Assembly (NCBI GenBank): GCA_030433395.1
Contig: JAUILX010000003.1
Location: forward strand, 1-20,993
Reading direction: 5' to 3'
Source of the DNA: Chlamydiia bacterium
GTDB lineage: Bacteria > Chlamydiota > Chlamydiia > Chlamydiales > JACKPQ01
DNA: 20,993 bases
The position numbers were made by a program, and so were the translations under genes. The notes below the pieces were generated by a model that did no database searches, had not been told where the DNA came from, and saw only the letters and a program-made list of their open reading frames with translations. Below are positions 7,221 through 14,487 of this stretch, one piece after another. Positions within the stretch are counted from its first letter, which is position 1; each line of letters begins with the position of its first letter.

Positions 7221-8180
7221 ATGATTGAAATGATGCAATCTATGAACCCCCGCGTAATCACCCGAGCAATTCATTACCTGTTTAATAAGGAAACGCTATC
7301 GCCTTGGAAAGTCGAACGTGAATACCTTAGCCAGCAAAAAGCACAGCGTTACATCGAACAGCTCAAAGCCTGTTCTACTGCTCATACTCCAACCAAATCA
7401 GATCACATTACCTGGCAAAATTTAATCATTGATGACCGATTTCAAGAATCTGATTACCGTAAAATTCAAAATTATGTCGGATATATGATGCGCGATTTCA
7501 TAGCTCACGTTGAATGTATCCCTCCTAAACCAGAAGATATTCCTGACCTCATGGACGGCTTACTTCAATTGCCACTAGTAGATTATAAATTCCCAGTTAT
7601 CTTAGCTGCGATCTATTCTTTTGGATTCGTTTTTATTCATCCGTTTAGAGATGGCAATGGTCGATTGCATCGACTGTTATTGCATACCATACTAGCACAG
7701 AAGAACCACACCCCAAAAGGCATGATTTTTCCTTTTTCGGCTACAATGCTAAAACACATTGCTGACTATGAAGAAATTTTGCAATGCTATTCACGGCCTC
7801 TAATGAAATTCATCGACTATCAATTCATTAGCAATAATCAACTCAGAGTTCTTAACAACACAGCTTTTCTTTATCGCTCCTGGGACATGACGGATTTAGT
7901 TGAGCATGCCTTTCAATGCATCGAAAAGACGATTGACGAAGAATTTTGTGAAGAAATCACTTACCTAAATGGTTATGACAAAACCTTTAGCAAGATTCAA
8001 TCTCACACCCCTTTATCAGAAAGAGAAATTGACTTAATCATCTGTTGCATCGTACAAAATAGTGGCCGCCTTGCAAAAGAAAAGCGGCGAAATTTTTTTT
8101 CGATGTTATCAGATGCCGATATCAAAAATTGCGAAAAGGCCGTTACCCTTTATCTGAAGGCATTTTACTCGCAAAATTGA
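7221..8180 (+). CDS. Fic domain protein (AMPylase-type), catalytic part of a broken gene
   Basis: The Fic core motif is intact: HPFRDGNGRLHR at residues 140-151, with catalytic H140, the metal-binding D144 and the anion-binding GNGR. Fic enzymes transfer AMP or related groups from nucleotides to hydroxyl side chains of target proteins. An upstream segment with E32 (LSPWKVERE) aligns with the inhibitory S-x-x-x-E-G helix but is degenerate. The C-terminal part, including QNSGRLAKEKRRNFF near residue 290, matches the winged-helix end of long Fic proteins. Homology begins upstream of the ATG, from about 7083 (residues reading TFSYCPLVRKT at 7146-7178), so the true gene was longer. No ribosome binding site precedes 7221. 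Expression of this half is uncertain; if made it could be a constitutively active Fic domain. Confidence 0.75.
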   Translation: MIEMMQSMNPRVITRAIHYLFNKETLSPWKVEREYLSQQKAQRYIEQLKACSTAHTPTKSDHITWQNLIIDDRFQESDYRKIQNYVGYMMRDFIAHVECIPPKPEDIPDLMDGLLQLPLVDYKFPVILAAIYSFGFVFIHPFRDGNGRLHRLLLHTILAQKNHTPKGMIFPFSATMLKHIADYEEILQCYSRPLMKFIDYQFISNNQLRVLNNTAFLYRSWDMTDLVEHAFQCIEKTIDEEFCEEITYLNGYDKTFSKIQSHTPLSEREIDLIICCIVQNSGRLAKEKRRNFFSMLSDADIKNCEKAVTLYLKAFYSQN

Positions 8181-8246
8181 CGGTGCAAACCCGTTTTGTA
8201 CATTATTTTTAAAGGTCTCTTTGGTATACACTTCGAGAATTTATCC

Positions 8247-8276
8247 TTGATATAAAAACGGCAGCTACAATATAAC
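8247..8276 (+). promoter_or_regulatory. Promoter candidate upstream of the small-protein/OTU gene pair
   Basis: TTGATA (8247-8252) and TATAAC (8271-8276) are 18 bases apart, each matching the sigma70-type consensus at five of six positions. It lies about 65 bases before the small gene at 8340, and no other comparably good promoter was seen between that gene and the large one, so it could drive both. The rest of the 8181-8339 gap shows nothing else that I can support. Confidence 0.5.
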
Positions 8277-8339
8277 ACGAGCTAAAAGGCGCGAGAATGT
8301 GCATTTTAACTAAAAGCTTCAAGTAAGGTCTGTGCATTT

Positions 8340-8615
8340 ATGATTAGACGCTACATACTCCCAATCATACAAAGAAGAAGCAGCAACTCTCCCTCTCAAG
8401 AATGGACTCCCTATCTAAAAAGTACGGAAGTCAAAATTGCCTCCTTGCAGCTTTGGAAGGAGGTACTTGTTGACCAGGCAAAAAGTCCTTCAGAAAAAGC
8501 CAAATTATCAGCTCTGTATGAAACCAGTATTAAAGAGGCGAAAAAAGCTGATAGCGAATGTAGACTTCTTGATAGTCTTGCCAAAGAAATTATTAGTGAA
8601 TTAGATAAAAACTAA
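8340..8615 (+). CDS. Small hypothetical protein, 91 residues
   Basis: Not recognised. A basic N-terminus (MIRRYILPIIQRR) is followed by a serine-rich stretch, and from about residue 28 onward the sequence is charged and probably forms two or three helices rich in K, E, S and A. No cysteine pair, DNA-binding motif or membrane segment stands out; the N-terminal residues 5-10 are only weakly hydrophobic. AAGTAAGG lies about 11 bases before the ATG and a plausible promoter lies upstream. It ends 81 bases before the large OTU/STAND/ankyrin gene with no terminator between, so the two are probably co-transcribed. Position suggests a chaperone, antidote or accessory factor for the large protein, but nothing in the sequence proves this. 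Confidence 0.55.
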   Translation: MIRRYILPIIQRRSSNSPSQEWTPYLKSTEVKIASLQLWKEVLVDQAKSPSEKAKLSALYETSIKEAKKADSECRLLDSLAKEIISELDKN

Positions 8616-8696
8616 GGCTCTAATGCGCTGCGATGCTAACTTGGACTGAATAGCTCAAGGTCGCTGTTTAACAAAACCTTTCATGAGGGTAAAACA

Positions 8697-11600
8697 TTGA
8701 CTATTTCCCCGGATACAATTCTAGCTTGGAAAATTCAAATAAATGAGCATCTTAAAGCGCTATCTGCGCGCCCCACAAACAGGCCTGCTGAATACAATAC
8801 AATCACTTCAAAAGTAGATGACACCATCTATAAAATTCGCAAGGTGGCAGGGGATGGAGATTGCTTCTTTAACTCTATCAACGATCCCAAAATCACCCGT
8901 AAAAAACTCATAAGCGAACTACTCAACCGCGCCAATGAAAGCGAAATTCGCAAATGCTTTGCTTTAGAGATTCGGCAATTCCTTTTTTTAGGCCTTGTTG
9001 ACTCGCATCAAGGCCAACAGGAACAACAGGCTTATGAAAAATTCGAAACAACGAAATTTCAAGAATTAAATCAGCAGCTAGTGAAACATGAATCTAAACT
9101 ACGCACAAACCTTCAAACCGTGATTGAATCCCACCCAGAGGCTGAGGGCAAGACCCCTGAGCAACTACTCGAACTGTTCAAAGGAAATAACGAAGATGCT
9201 GTAGTGGAGTTGAAAAAGACTTGCAAAAAGGTTAACCAGTTAGGACAAAACATACTGACGTACTGCTCCGAAGAAGAACTATTTAAAAACTACGTTAAAT
9301 TTTATCTTCGAGATGCTCGAGGATTTGTTCCTTTCTCTCGCCATTTAATAGGTGAGAATGTAAAAACGCCTATTGATGCCATCAACTTCATTTTTAGTGC
9401 TAATATTCAAGTTTTTTTAAATGATGGCGAGCGCTTAGTTGCTGGATCAGGCACTCCTCCAATTCCCATCCTTCATAACGGTCGTGATCATTTTGACGGT
9501 TTAGCCCCTCAAGATAGGGAAGGCTTTCTAACATTCAGTCGTATTATTGATCAAATGCGAAGCTGTGAAAAGCCAAGTTTATATCCTATGGAACATCTTC
9601 TTCAAGCAGGGTTTAGGGGTGCTCACTATCAGTTTTTGGTTTTACTGCACAAAGTAACCGAGCTTATGTCTTTAGGTCGTCCTTTTGAGGCTATGTTTGA
9701 AGCAAAAGGCTACGGTAACGCCGATGATGTAGTGATTAAGTCAAAAGACAAAAATGGGCAAACCACCATTCGAGGGTTTCAAGCTAAATGTTACACGGAC
9801 TTGATAAAGATAAATCACTTTTTTAATGAGGAATCGAATCAAAAACAGCAAAAAAATGTCAAAATGCATATTGGAAAGTTTTTTCAAGGCTGGATGGCTT
9901 TACAAAATAATAACTGCCAACAACAAGAAATCATTGTGTACACAAATACAGATGTAGATGCCACCTTAAAAAAATGTATAAACAACGGTAGATTTTCGAC
10001 ACCTTTCATCAGACAAAGAAAAAAAGTAACCGTTACCGTAAACGGTCAGAAGCAAGACTTATTTGATGTACTTTGTAAGCAGTCTGGAAGCTATTGCGCA
10101 AAAAAAATCTCGAAAAAAACCTTTCAAGAGTTTTTAAGATCATTCCGCTTCCACCTCAACCAAAAAGATATTCAACCCCTTTCTTATTCAATCATCGATA
10201 ATTTAAAAAACATCAAAAAAGATTGGAAAGGTCGATTTGATCAGCTCTTTATTGATCTTTATTATGCCACTACTGAATGGTTCATGCACAACCACAGAGG
10301 ACAAAGACTGACCCCTCGCTTGACTAATGAAGTCTTGACCCAATTTATTGATCAAAGTCGGGTACGTTCCGAGGTTACCATTAAATTACAAACCATTACA
10401 GAGCGCACGTTAAAGCAGATTGGCAACACAGCCATGGATAAAATTTCTCGAAAGGAAACAAAGTATTTGGAAAAGGCTCTAGAAGCTAAAGGGCTCATCG
10501 TTGTTACAGGAGATAAGGGAATAGGGAAGTCATTTCTTATTAAAGAATTTTTGTCGGATTACGAACCCGACCGATACTTGTTTTTATCCACCAAAGAAGT
10601 TGTTAACGATAAACGTCTACAAAATGAAGTCTTTGATGTGTTAAAGTACAGTTCTAGAATTTTTGTGTGCGTTCTAGATGCTGCCGAAGCTCTTTTGTCT
10701 TTGCCTCCTCTAGAAAGGAATAAGCTAATTACTAGCTTGATAGAAACAAAACACCGCATTATCTTAACGTTACCAACCGCAGATTTGCCTACTCTTAATA
10801 TCGATACTGGTCACTCTGATGTAATATTAGAGTCTCTAAATCCGAAAGATGTTTCAAAAAATCATCCGAATTTGCAGAATTATATCCAGCAAAACCCTAG
10901 ACTTTTCTGCATCCCTTTTTATTTAAATATCATGTTACAACTGCTCGAACGATCAAGTTCAAAAGCACCAGATGATTTTAAAAGTCTGTTCGACAAAGAT
11001 CTAAAAATGAAATTGATAAAAGAGGCTATCGCAGGGGCAAATCCAGAACTGAAAAAGAAAAGAGTAACGGAATGGAAAAAGCTGGCGTCTAGTCTTGCAA
11101 GAGGGGCGAAAGGTAGTAAACTAACGAGCGTTGATCCCTCTCTTGAAGAAGATGGCATTGTTTTAGATAAACAGTTTACTCATGATCTATTTTTTGAATA
11201 TGGATTGATGAATTTTTGGACAACGAAAAAAGGAGTCACTACAGCACCTACAGATTTTTGGAAAGACTTACCCAACTACTTAAAGTTTGATAATCCAATA
11301 CCCGTTTTAGCTGAGTGGATAAAAAATCAGTCACTACAAAAAGAAATTGTTGATTCTGCTGCAGAGCTTTCACCTTTGGAAGTTTTTGAGAAGTTAATCG
11401 CAACAGCTATTGTGATGAAGGATAGAGAATTTCTAGTTAAACTTCTCCGCCAATGCAATGATTTCTCTCATATCCACAATAACATCCTTTTTGCGATAAC
11501 TATTGATGACTCAAACGCGTTAAAAGCTCTCTTGGATGCTAGCATTTCTAATTTAACAAATTCAAAATCTTCAGACGAATTAAGTGAGCACTCCAAGATG

Positions 11601-12830
11601 AGTACATCTGAAAGTGAATCTGATGTGTCTGATGATGAACCCGATGGTAGTTACATGCGCGGATCAGATATGGATACCTCCAGCGAGAACAGCTTTTCAA
11701 ACGATGAAGACTCAGGATTGCCAATGTTTCTAGCAATAGAGCTGAATCGCATGAAATGCCTAAAACTGTTGATCAAGGATGGTACCTACTTGGATGAGCT
11801 AGACTCCTGCAAAAAGTCAGCACTGCATTTTGCTGCTTTTCAGGGTTCTAGCCAAGCTATCCAGGAATTAGTTGGGCCGTTAGAGCAGGAAATAAATAGT
11901 CTAGACACGTCGGGTGATACCCCTCTTCACAACGCAGTCTACAATCAACACATTGAAGTCGTTGAACTACTTCTAGAAAAAGGTGCCGACCCTAATATTT
12001 TAAATAGCAATGGCCTTTCACCCCTGCACATCGCAATGGTTCATCTAAATGTTGAGCTGGTTAAGCTCTTATTAATCTCCGGCGGAGATCTTTCGATTGC
12101 TCCTCTTAAATTTGATGAAAAAATTAATATTTCAAATCTGCTACGTGAGCTTCCAAATGATTTGCAAGGCGCAATGGAAAAATTTGTCATAGATTTGATA
12201 AATTACCTATTTTTACACAAGGATTGTAAGGGTTGGTCTACAGATGTAATAGATAAGTTAAAAACCCTAGTGAAACACCGTGCAAAAGTTTCAGAAAATT
12301 ATGATCGCTTTGATTATCAAGATTCCGATTCTGAAATATGTCATGTTCTTATGATGAAACCGGACAAGATCGATGACTTAGAAGACAAAATTTTGGACGA
12401 CCCTGAGAGAATTAATGAAGTTATAAGTTCCTATTACTTCGAAAACCCCGATATTAGGGAGGAACACATAAAGAGTTGGATAGACAATGCTGATGATAGC
12501 GAATATGACAATATCAGAGACTACGCGGTTGAGCATTCCGATGACGAGGTCCAATATTGTCTAATAGAACATGCGATCAATTGTGATGAAACAAAGCTTG
12601 ATGGTCTACATGGTAGTTTAACTGGTATGGTTTTAGCTGATATTACGCTAATTCACGATGTATTAAGTTCTAATACCTTTAAAGATAGAAAAATAGAACT
12701 GGTTGAGCAATGGCTTGCGCGGTGTGATGATAGTGAATATAACAAGATCAAAGAGTATGCGGACTATTTTTCAGATGATGAGGTCAAAGATTGTTTAGAC
12801 GAATCCGAGATGAGTTCCTCAAGCGACTAA
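8697..12830 (+). CDS. Giant OTU protease - nuclease-like - STAND NTPase - ankyrin protein
   Basis: 1377 residues in five parts. (1) Residues 45-275: OTU-type cysteine protease (deubiquitinase fold), with GDGDCFF giving D53 and C56 and GRDHFDGL giving H265; a glutamine-rich helical insert fills 100-185. (2) 300-420: PD-(D/E)xK nuclease-like, with GAHYQFL, E335, D343/D344 and the QAK motif Q362-K364, then QEIIVYTNTD. (3) 575-845: P-loop NTPase, Walker A GDKGIGKS (605-612), Walker B VCVLD (D661), and FTHDLFFEY (827-835), which resembles the end of STAND/NACHT modules. (4) Ankyrin-like repeats at about 896-948 and 1006-1135, split by an acidic serine-rich linker (954-1007). (5) A 1210-1377 acidic tail with two diverged copies of a ~75-residue unit. 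No signal peptide. The start is TTG with GAGGG seven bases upstream. Either a host-directed effector or a defence NLR. Confidence 0.85.
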   Translation: MTISPDTILAWKIQINEHLKALSARPTNRPAEYNTITSKVDDTIYKIRKVAGDGDCFFNSINDPKITRKKLISELLNRANESEIRKCFALEIRQFLFLGLVDSHQGQQEQQAYEKFETTKFQELNQQLVKHESKLRTNLQTVIESHPEAEGKTPEQLLELFKGNNEDAVVELKKTCKKVNQLGQNILTYCSEEELFKNYVKFYLRDARGFVPFSRHLIGENVKTPIDAINFIFSANIQVFLNDGERLVAGSGTPPIPILHNGRDHFDGLAPQDREGFLTFSRIIDQMRSCEKPSLYPMEHLLQAGFRGAHYQFLVLLHKVTELMSLGRPFEAMFEAKGYGNADDVVIKSKDKNGQTTIRGFQAKCYTDLIKINHFFNEESNQKQQKNVKMHIGKFFQGWMALQNNNCQQQEIIVYTNTDVDATLKKCINNGRFSTPFIRQRKKVTVTVNGQKQDLFDVLCKQSGSYCAKKISKKTFQEFLRSFRFHLNQKDIQPLSYSIIDNLKNIKKDWKGRFDQLFIDLYYATTEWFMHNHRGQRLTPRLTNEVLTQFIDQSRVRSEVTIKLQTITERTLKQIGNTAMDKISRKETKYLEKALEAKGLIVVTGDKGIGKSFLIKEFLSDYEPDRYLFLSTKEVVNDKRLQNEVFDVLKYSSRIFVCVLDAAEALLSLPPLERNKLITSLIETKHRIILTLPTADLPTLNIDTGHSDVILESLNPKDVSKNHPNLQNYIQQNPRLFCIPFYLNIMLQLLERSSSKAPDDFKSLFDKDLKMKLIKEAIAGANPELKKKRVTEWKKLASSLARGAKGSKLTSVDPSLEEDGIVLDKQFTHDLFFEYGLMNFWTTKKGVTTAPTDFWKDLPNYLKFDNPIPVLAEWIKNQSLQKEIVDSAAELSPLEVFEKLIATAIVMKDREFLVKLLRQCNDFSHIHNNILFAITIDDSNALKALLDASISNLTNSKSSDELSEHSKMSTSESESDVSDDEPDGSYMRGSDMDTSSENSFSNDEDSGLPMFLAIELNRMKCLKLLIKDGTYLDELDSCKKSALHFAAFQGSSQAIQELVGPLEQEINSLDTSGDTPLHNAVYNQHIEVVELLLEKGADPNILNSNGLSPLHIAMVHLNVELVKLLLISGGDLSIAPLKFDEKINISNLLRELPNDLQGAMEKFVIDLINYLFLHKDCKGWSTDVIDKLKTLVKHRAKVSENYDRFDYQDSDSEICHVLMMKPDKIDDLEDKILDDPERINEVISSYYFENPDIREEHIKSWIDNADDSEYDNIRDYAVEHSDDEVQYCLIEHAINCDETKLDGLHGSLTGMVLADITLIHDVLSSNTFKDRKIELVEQWLARCDDSEYNKIKEYADYFSDDEVKDCLDESEMSSSSD
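11556..11717 (+). other. Acidic serine-rich linker inside the giant protein
   Basis: Codons 954-1007 encode a low-complexity segment dominated by S, D and E (for example SESESDVSDDEPDGS), expected to be disordered. It separates two degenerate ankyrin-like units from the better-formed ankyrin block, so it may act as a hinge or a phosphorylation-prone spacer; the latter is inference. Confidence 0.6.
11712..12101 (+). repeat. Ankyrin repeat block, about four units
   Basis: Residues 1006-1135 of the giant protein. Clear units are SALHFAAFQGSSQAIQELV (1041 on), GDTPLHNAVYNQHIEVVELL then LEKGADPN (1073-1100), and GLSPLHIAMVHLNVELVKLL then LISGGDLS (1106-1133). A degenerate unit precedes them at 1008-1038. 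Ankyrin repeats normally bind protein partners. Confidence 0.85.
12324..12827 (+). repeat. Acidic C-terminal tandem repeat, about 2.2 copies
   Basis: Residues 1210-1280, 1281-1358 and a partial 1359-1377 repeat the same pattern: S-D-x-E-(I/V)-x-x-x-L at the start, a V-(I/L)-S-S element in the middle, then W-(I/L) and DDSEYxxIxxYA at the end. The copies are diverged at nucleotide level, so the duplication is old. The unit does not resemble ankyrin or TPR and I do not recognise it. Confidence 0.6.
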
Positions 12831-12917
12831 TTTCGATTGTTTGAAAAGCGAAATAAATTTTTTAATTGATGAAAAATTGCTCGTGTCAAAAAAAAGGAGA
12901 TTTGATATGATGGCAAG

Positions 12918-13373
12918 ATGCTTGATGTCATTTATATCGATCGCCTTAAAAGTGGGAAGACTCACGAAATTGACCAGAAGCTGCCTGCAGCCTTTATGGA
13001 GGTGGAAGAGGCCGAGCTCAAATTTGAGTGCCCAATTGCTGTAAAAGGCAGGGCTTATTTGTCTGGAGATCACTTAGTGATTGATTTAGAGGCACATACA
13101 AAGGTAAAGCTCCCGTGTGCCATTTGTAACAAAATGACAGTTGTGCCAATCAAAACGGGTAAAGCCACCTACACGGTAGCCCCAGAAGAGATCAAGAGCG
13201 CAGCCTACAAGCCTGACAGTTTGGTCCGCGAGGCTCTTTTGCTCGAGGTGCCAATGCTTGCAGAATGCCAGGGAAAATGCCCTGAGCGTGAACTATTAAA
13301 ACCACTTCTGGAAAAAGAAGAGCACGATCTGTGCTTTCCCTTTTCAGAATTAAAATTAGAAGAGGAATCGTAA
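12918..13373 (+). CDS. yceD: YceD/DUF177 family protein
   Basis: A 151-residue member of the DUF177 family, found upstream of rpmF in most bacteria and linked to large-subunit rRNA accumulation. Four cysteines are visible as pairs, C67/C70 (LPCAIC) and C117/C121 (AECQGKC), a metal-site arrangement seen in this family. The C-terminal part (KCPERELLKPLLE) is the usual family ending. The upstream frame closes at 12903, so ATG 12918 is the only start. The good AAGGAG at 12894-12899 lies 18 bases away, ideally spaced for the out-of-frame ATG at 12907 instead. The gap to rpmF is a single base. It stands first in the rpmF-plsX operon, and its promoter would lie at the end of the island, where I see no convincing -10/-35 pair. 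Confidence 0.85.
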   Translation: MLDVIYIDRLKSGKTHEIDQKLPAAFMEVEEAELKFECPIAVKGRAYLSGDHLVIDLEAHTKVKLPCAICNKMTVVPIKTGKATYTVAPEEIKSAAYKPDSLVREALLLEVPMLAECQGKCPERELLKPLLEKEEHDLCFPFSELKLEEES

Positions 13374-13374
13374 C

Positions 13375-13557
13375 ATGGCAGTACCACGTAATCGCCACTC
13401 GAACGCACGTAAAAATACACGCCGCGCTCACCATGCAAAAAAGGACAAGTTTACACACACTTGCACGAATTGCGCCAAGCCAACTCTGCCACACCGCGTC
13501 TGCGGCGCTTGTGGCCACTACGGCGGACGCTCTGTTGTATGGGCTAAAGGCGAGTAA
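13375..13557 (+). CDS. rpmF: 50S ribosomal protein L32
   Basis: Sixty residues beginning MAVPRNRHSNARKNTRRAHH, the standard bacterial L32 start, with the zinc-ribbon cysteines C30, C33, C43 and C46. The length is normal for the family. L32 sits near the peptidyl-transferase region of the 50S subunit. It is one base after yceD and directly abuts plsX, so the ribosomal gene and the lipid gene share a message, a widespread arrangement in bacteria. Confidence 0.95.
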   Translation: MAVPRNRHSNARKNTRRAHHAKKDKFTHTCTNCAKPTLPHRVCGACGHYGGRSVVWAKGE

Positions 13558-14487
13558 TTGAGCAAACACCTCATTGGTCTTGATTTGCTGGGCGGAGATT
13601 TGCCGTCAGCAGATCTGCTCAAAGAAATCGCAGCTCAATTAGACGGCGCTCATCTTGCGCTATTTGGAACAAGCGATGTAATTGTTGCTTATAATCAGCT
13701 TGACCTTGCCCACCTATCTGTAGAGTTTATTCCTGTTAAAGAGGTCATTGAACTCAACGAAGATCCCCTAACTGCTATCCGTCAAAAAAAGAGCGCGTCT
13801 GTGCACATTGGCATGCGCCTTTTAAAAGAAGGGCACATCTCAGCTTATCTTGGTATCGGGAATACTGGAGCTATGCTAGCCGCTGCCAAAATTCACCTAC
13901 CTCCTCTGCCTTCCAACCCCCGCCCTGCTCTACTCGCTATGCTCCCGACGCAGAATAATCCTGTTGCGGTTCTCGATGTTGGAGCAAATTTAAGTGCAAA
14001 GACTGAGCATTTTATTGAAATGGCCCGCATGGGCATCGCCTTTCAAAAAACGCGCGGTATTGAGATGCCCAAAGCTGCTCTGCTCAACATCGGGAGCGAG
14101 GAATTAAAAGGTCATAAGGAGCTGCGCGAAGCTTACAAAAAACTCAAAAGCCTCTTCCCTGAAAACTTTGTCGGCAATATTGAAGGAAAAGATGTTTTCA
14201 AGGGCGCTGTTGATGTTTTAGTCACCGGCGGTTTTACAGGAAATGTTTTTTTGAAGACAGCAGAAGGGGTTACACAATATCTTTTAAATCGTTTCGAAAG
14301 CCTTTTACCTAACAATGAAGCTGTCACACAAAATCTTGATACTGAAACGTTCCCAGGTGCACTGCTTCTTGGCCTAAATCACGTTGTCGTTAAATGCCAC
14401 AGTTATGCCAGTGGCCTGCCTATCGCTCTAACCATCAAAGCTACTGAAAAGCTATTAGCTGGCCATCTAATCGAAAATTTACATTAA
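13558..14487 (+). CDS. plsX: Phosphate acyltransferase PlsX
   Basis: PlsX makes acyl-phosphate from acyl-ACP, feeding the first step of glycerophospholipid synthesis at the membrane. The family glycine-rich opening appears as LIGLDLLGGDLPS (most relatives read D-A-M-G-G-D). Further landmarks are GIGNTGAMLAAAKI near 100-113, AVLDVGANL near 137-145, NIGSEELKGHKELREAY near 177, and DVLVTGGFTGNVFLKTAEG near 218. At 309 residues it is slightly shorter than the usual 330-350. The start is a TTG directly after the rpmF stop, and no other start is closer to the conserved N-terminus. Its product pathway is continued by the acyltransferase four kilobases downstream in the same cluster. Confidence 0.9.
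   Translation: MSKHLIGLDLLGGDLPSADLLKEIAAQLDGAHLALFGTSDVIVAYNQLDLAHLSVEFIPVKEVIELNEDPLTAIRQKKSASVHIGMRLLKEGHISAYLGIGNTGAMLAAAKIHLPPLPSNPRPALLAMLPTQNNPVAVLDVGANLSAKTEHFIEMARMGIAFQKTRGIEMPKAALLNIGSEELKGHKELREAYKKLKSLFPENFVGNIEGKDVFKGAVDVLVTGGFTGNVFLKTAEGVTQYLLNRFESLLPNNEAVTQNLDTETFPGALLLGLNHVVVKCHSYASGLPIALTIKATEKLLAGHLIENLH

Noticed and set aside
10919..11158. Minus-strand frame inside the giant gene
   Set aside because: Antisense shadow with composition expected from the complement of a lysine-rich coding region.
8340..12830. Calling the small gene plus the giant gene a cytoplasmic-incompatibility (Cif) operon
   Set aside because: Domain themes overlap (OTU, nuclease, ankyrin), but the upstream protein is far too small and unlike CifA, and no CifB-specific region is recognised.
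12831..12875. Terminator after the giant gene
   Set aside because: Only a five-base stem with a 13-base loop before a T-rich stretch; too weak to call.
6664..12917. Insertion sequence, prophage or integrative element
   Set aside because: No transposase, integrase, phage structural gene, tRNA target or flanking direct repeats were found in or around the island.
12841..13044. 67-codon plus-strand frame at the yceD start
   Set aside because: Overlaps yceD in another frame with a basic, low-information product; kept only as a note about the ribosome binding site, not as a gene.
13192..13569. 125-codon minus-strand open frame across yceD, rpmF and the plsX start
   Set aside because: It is antisense to three well-supported genes, including conserved L32, and has no recognisable family features.
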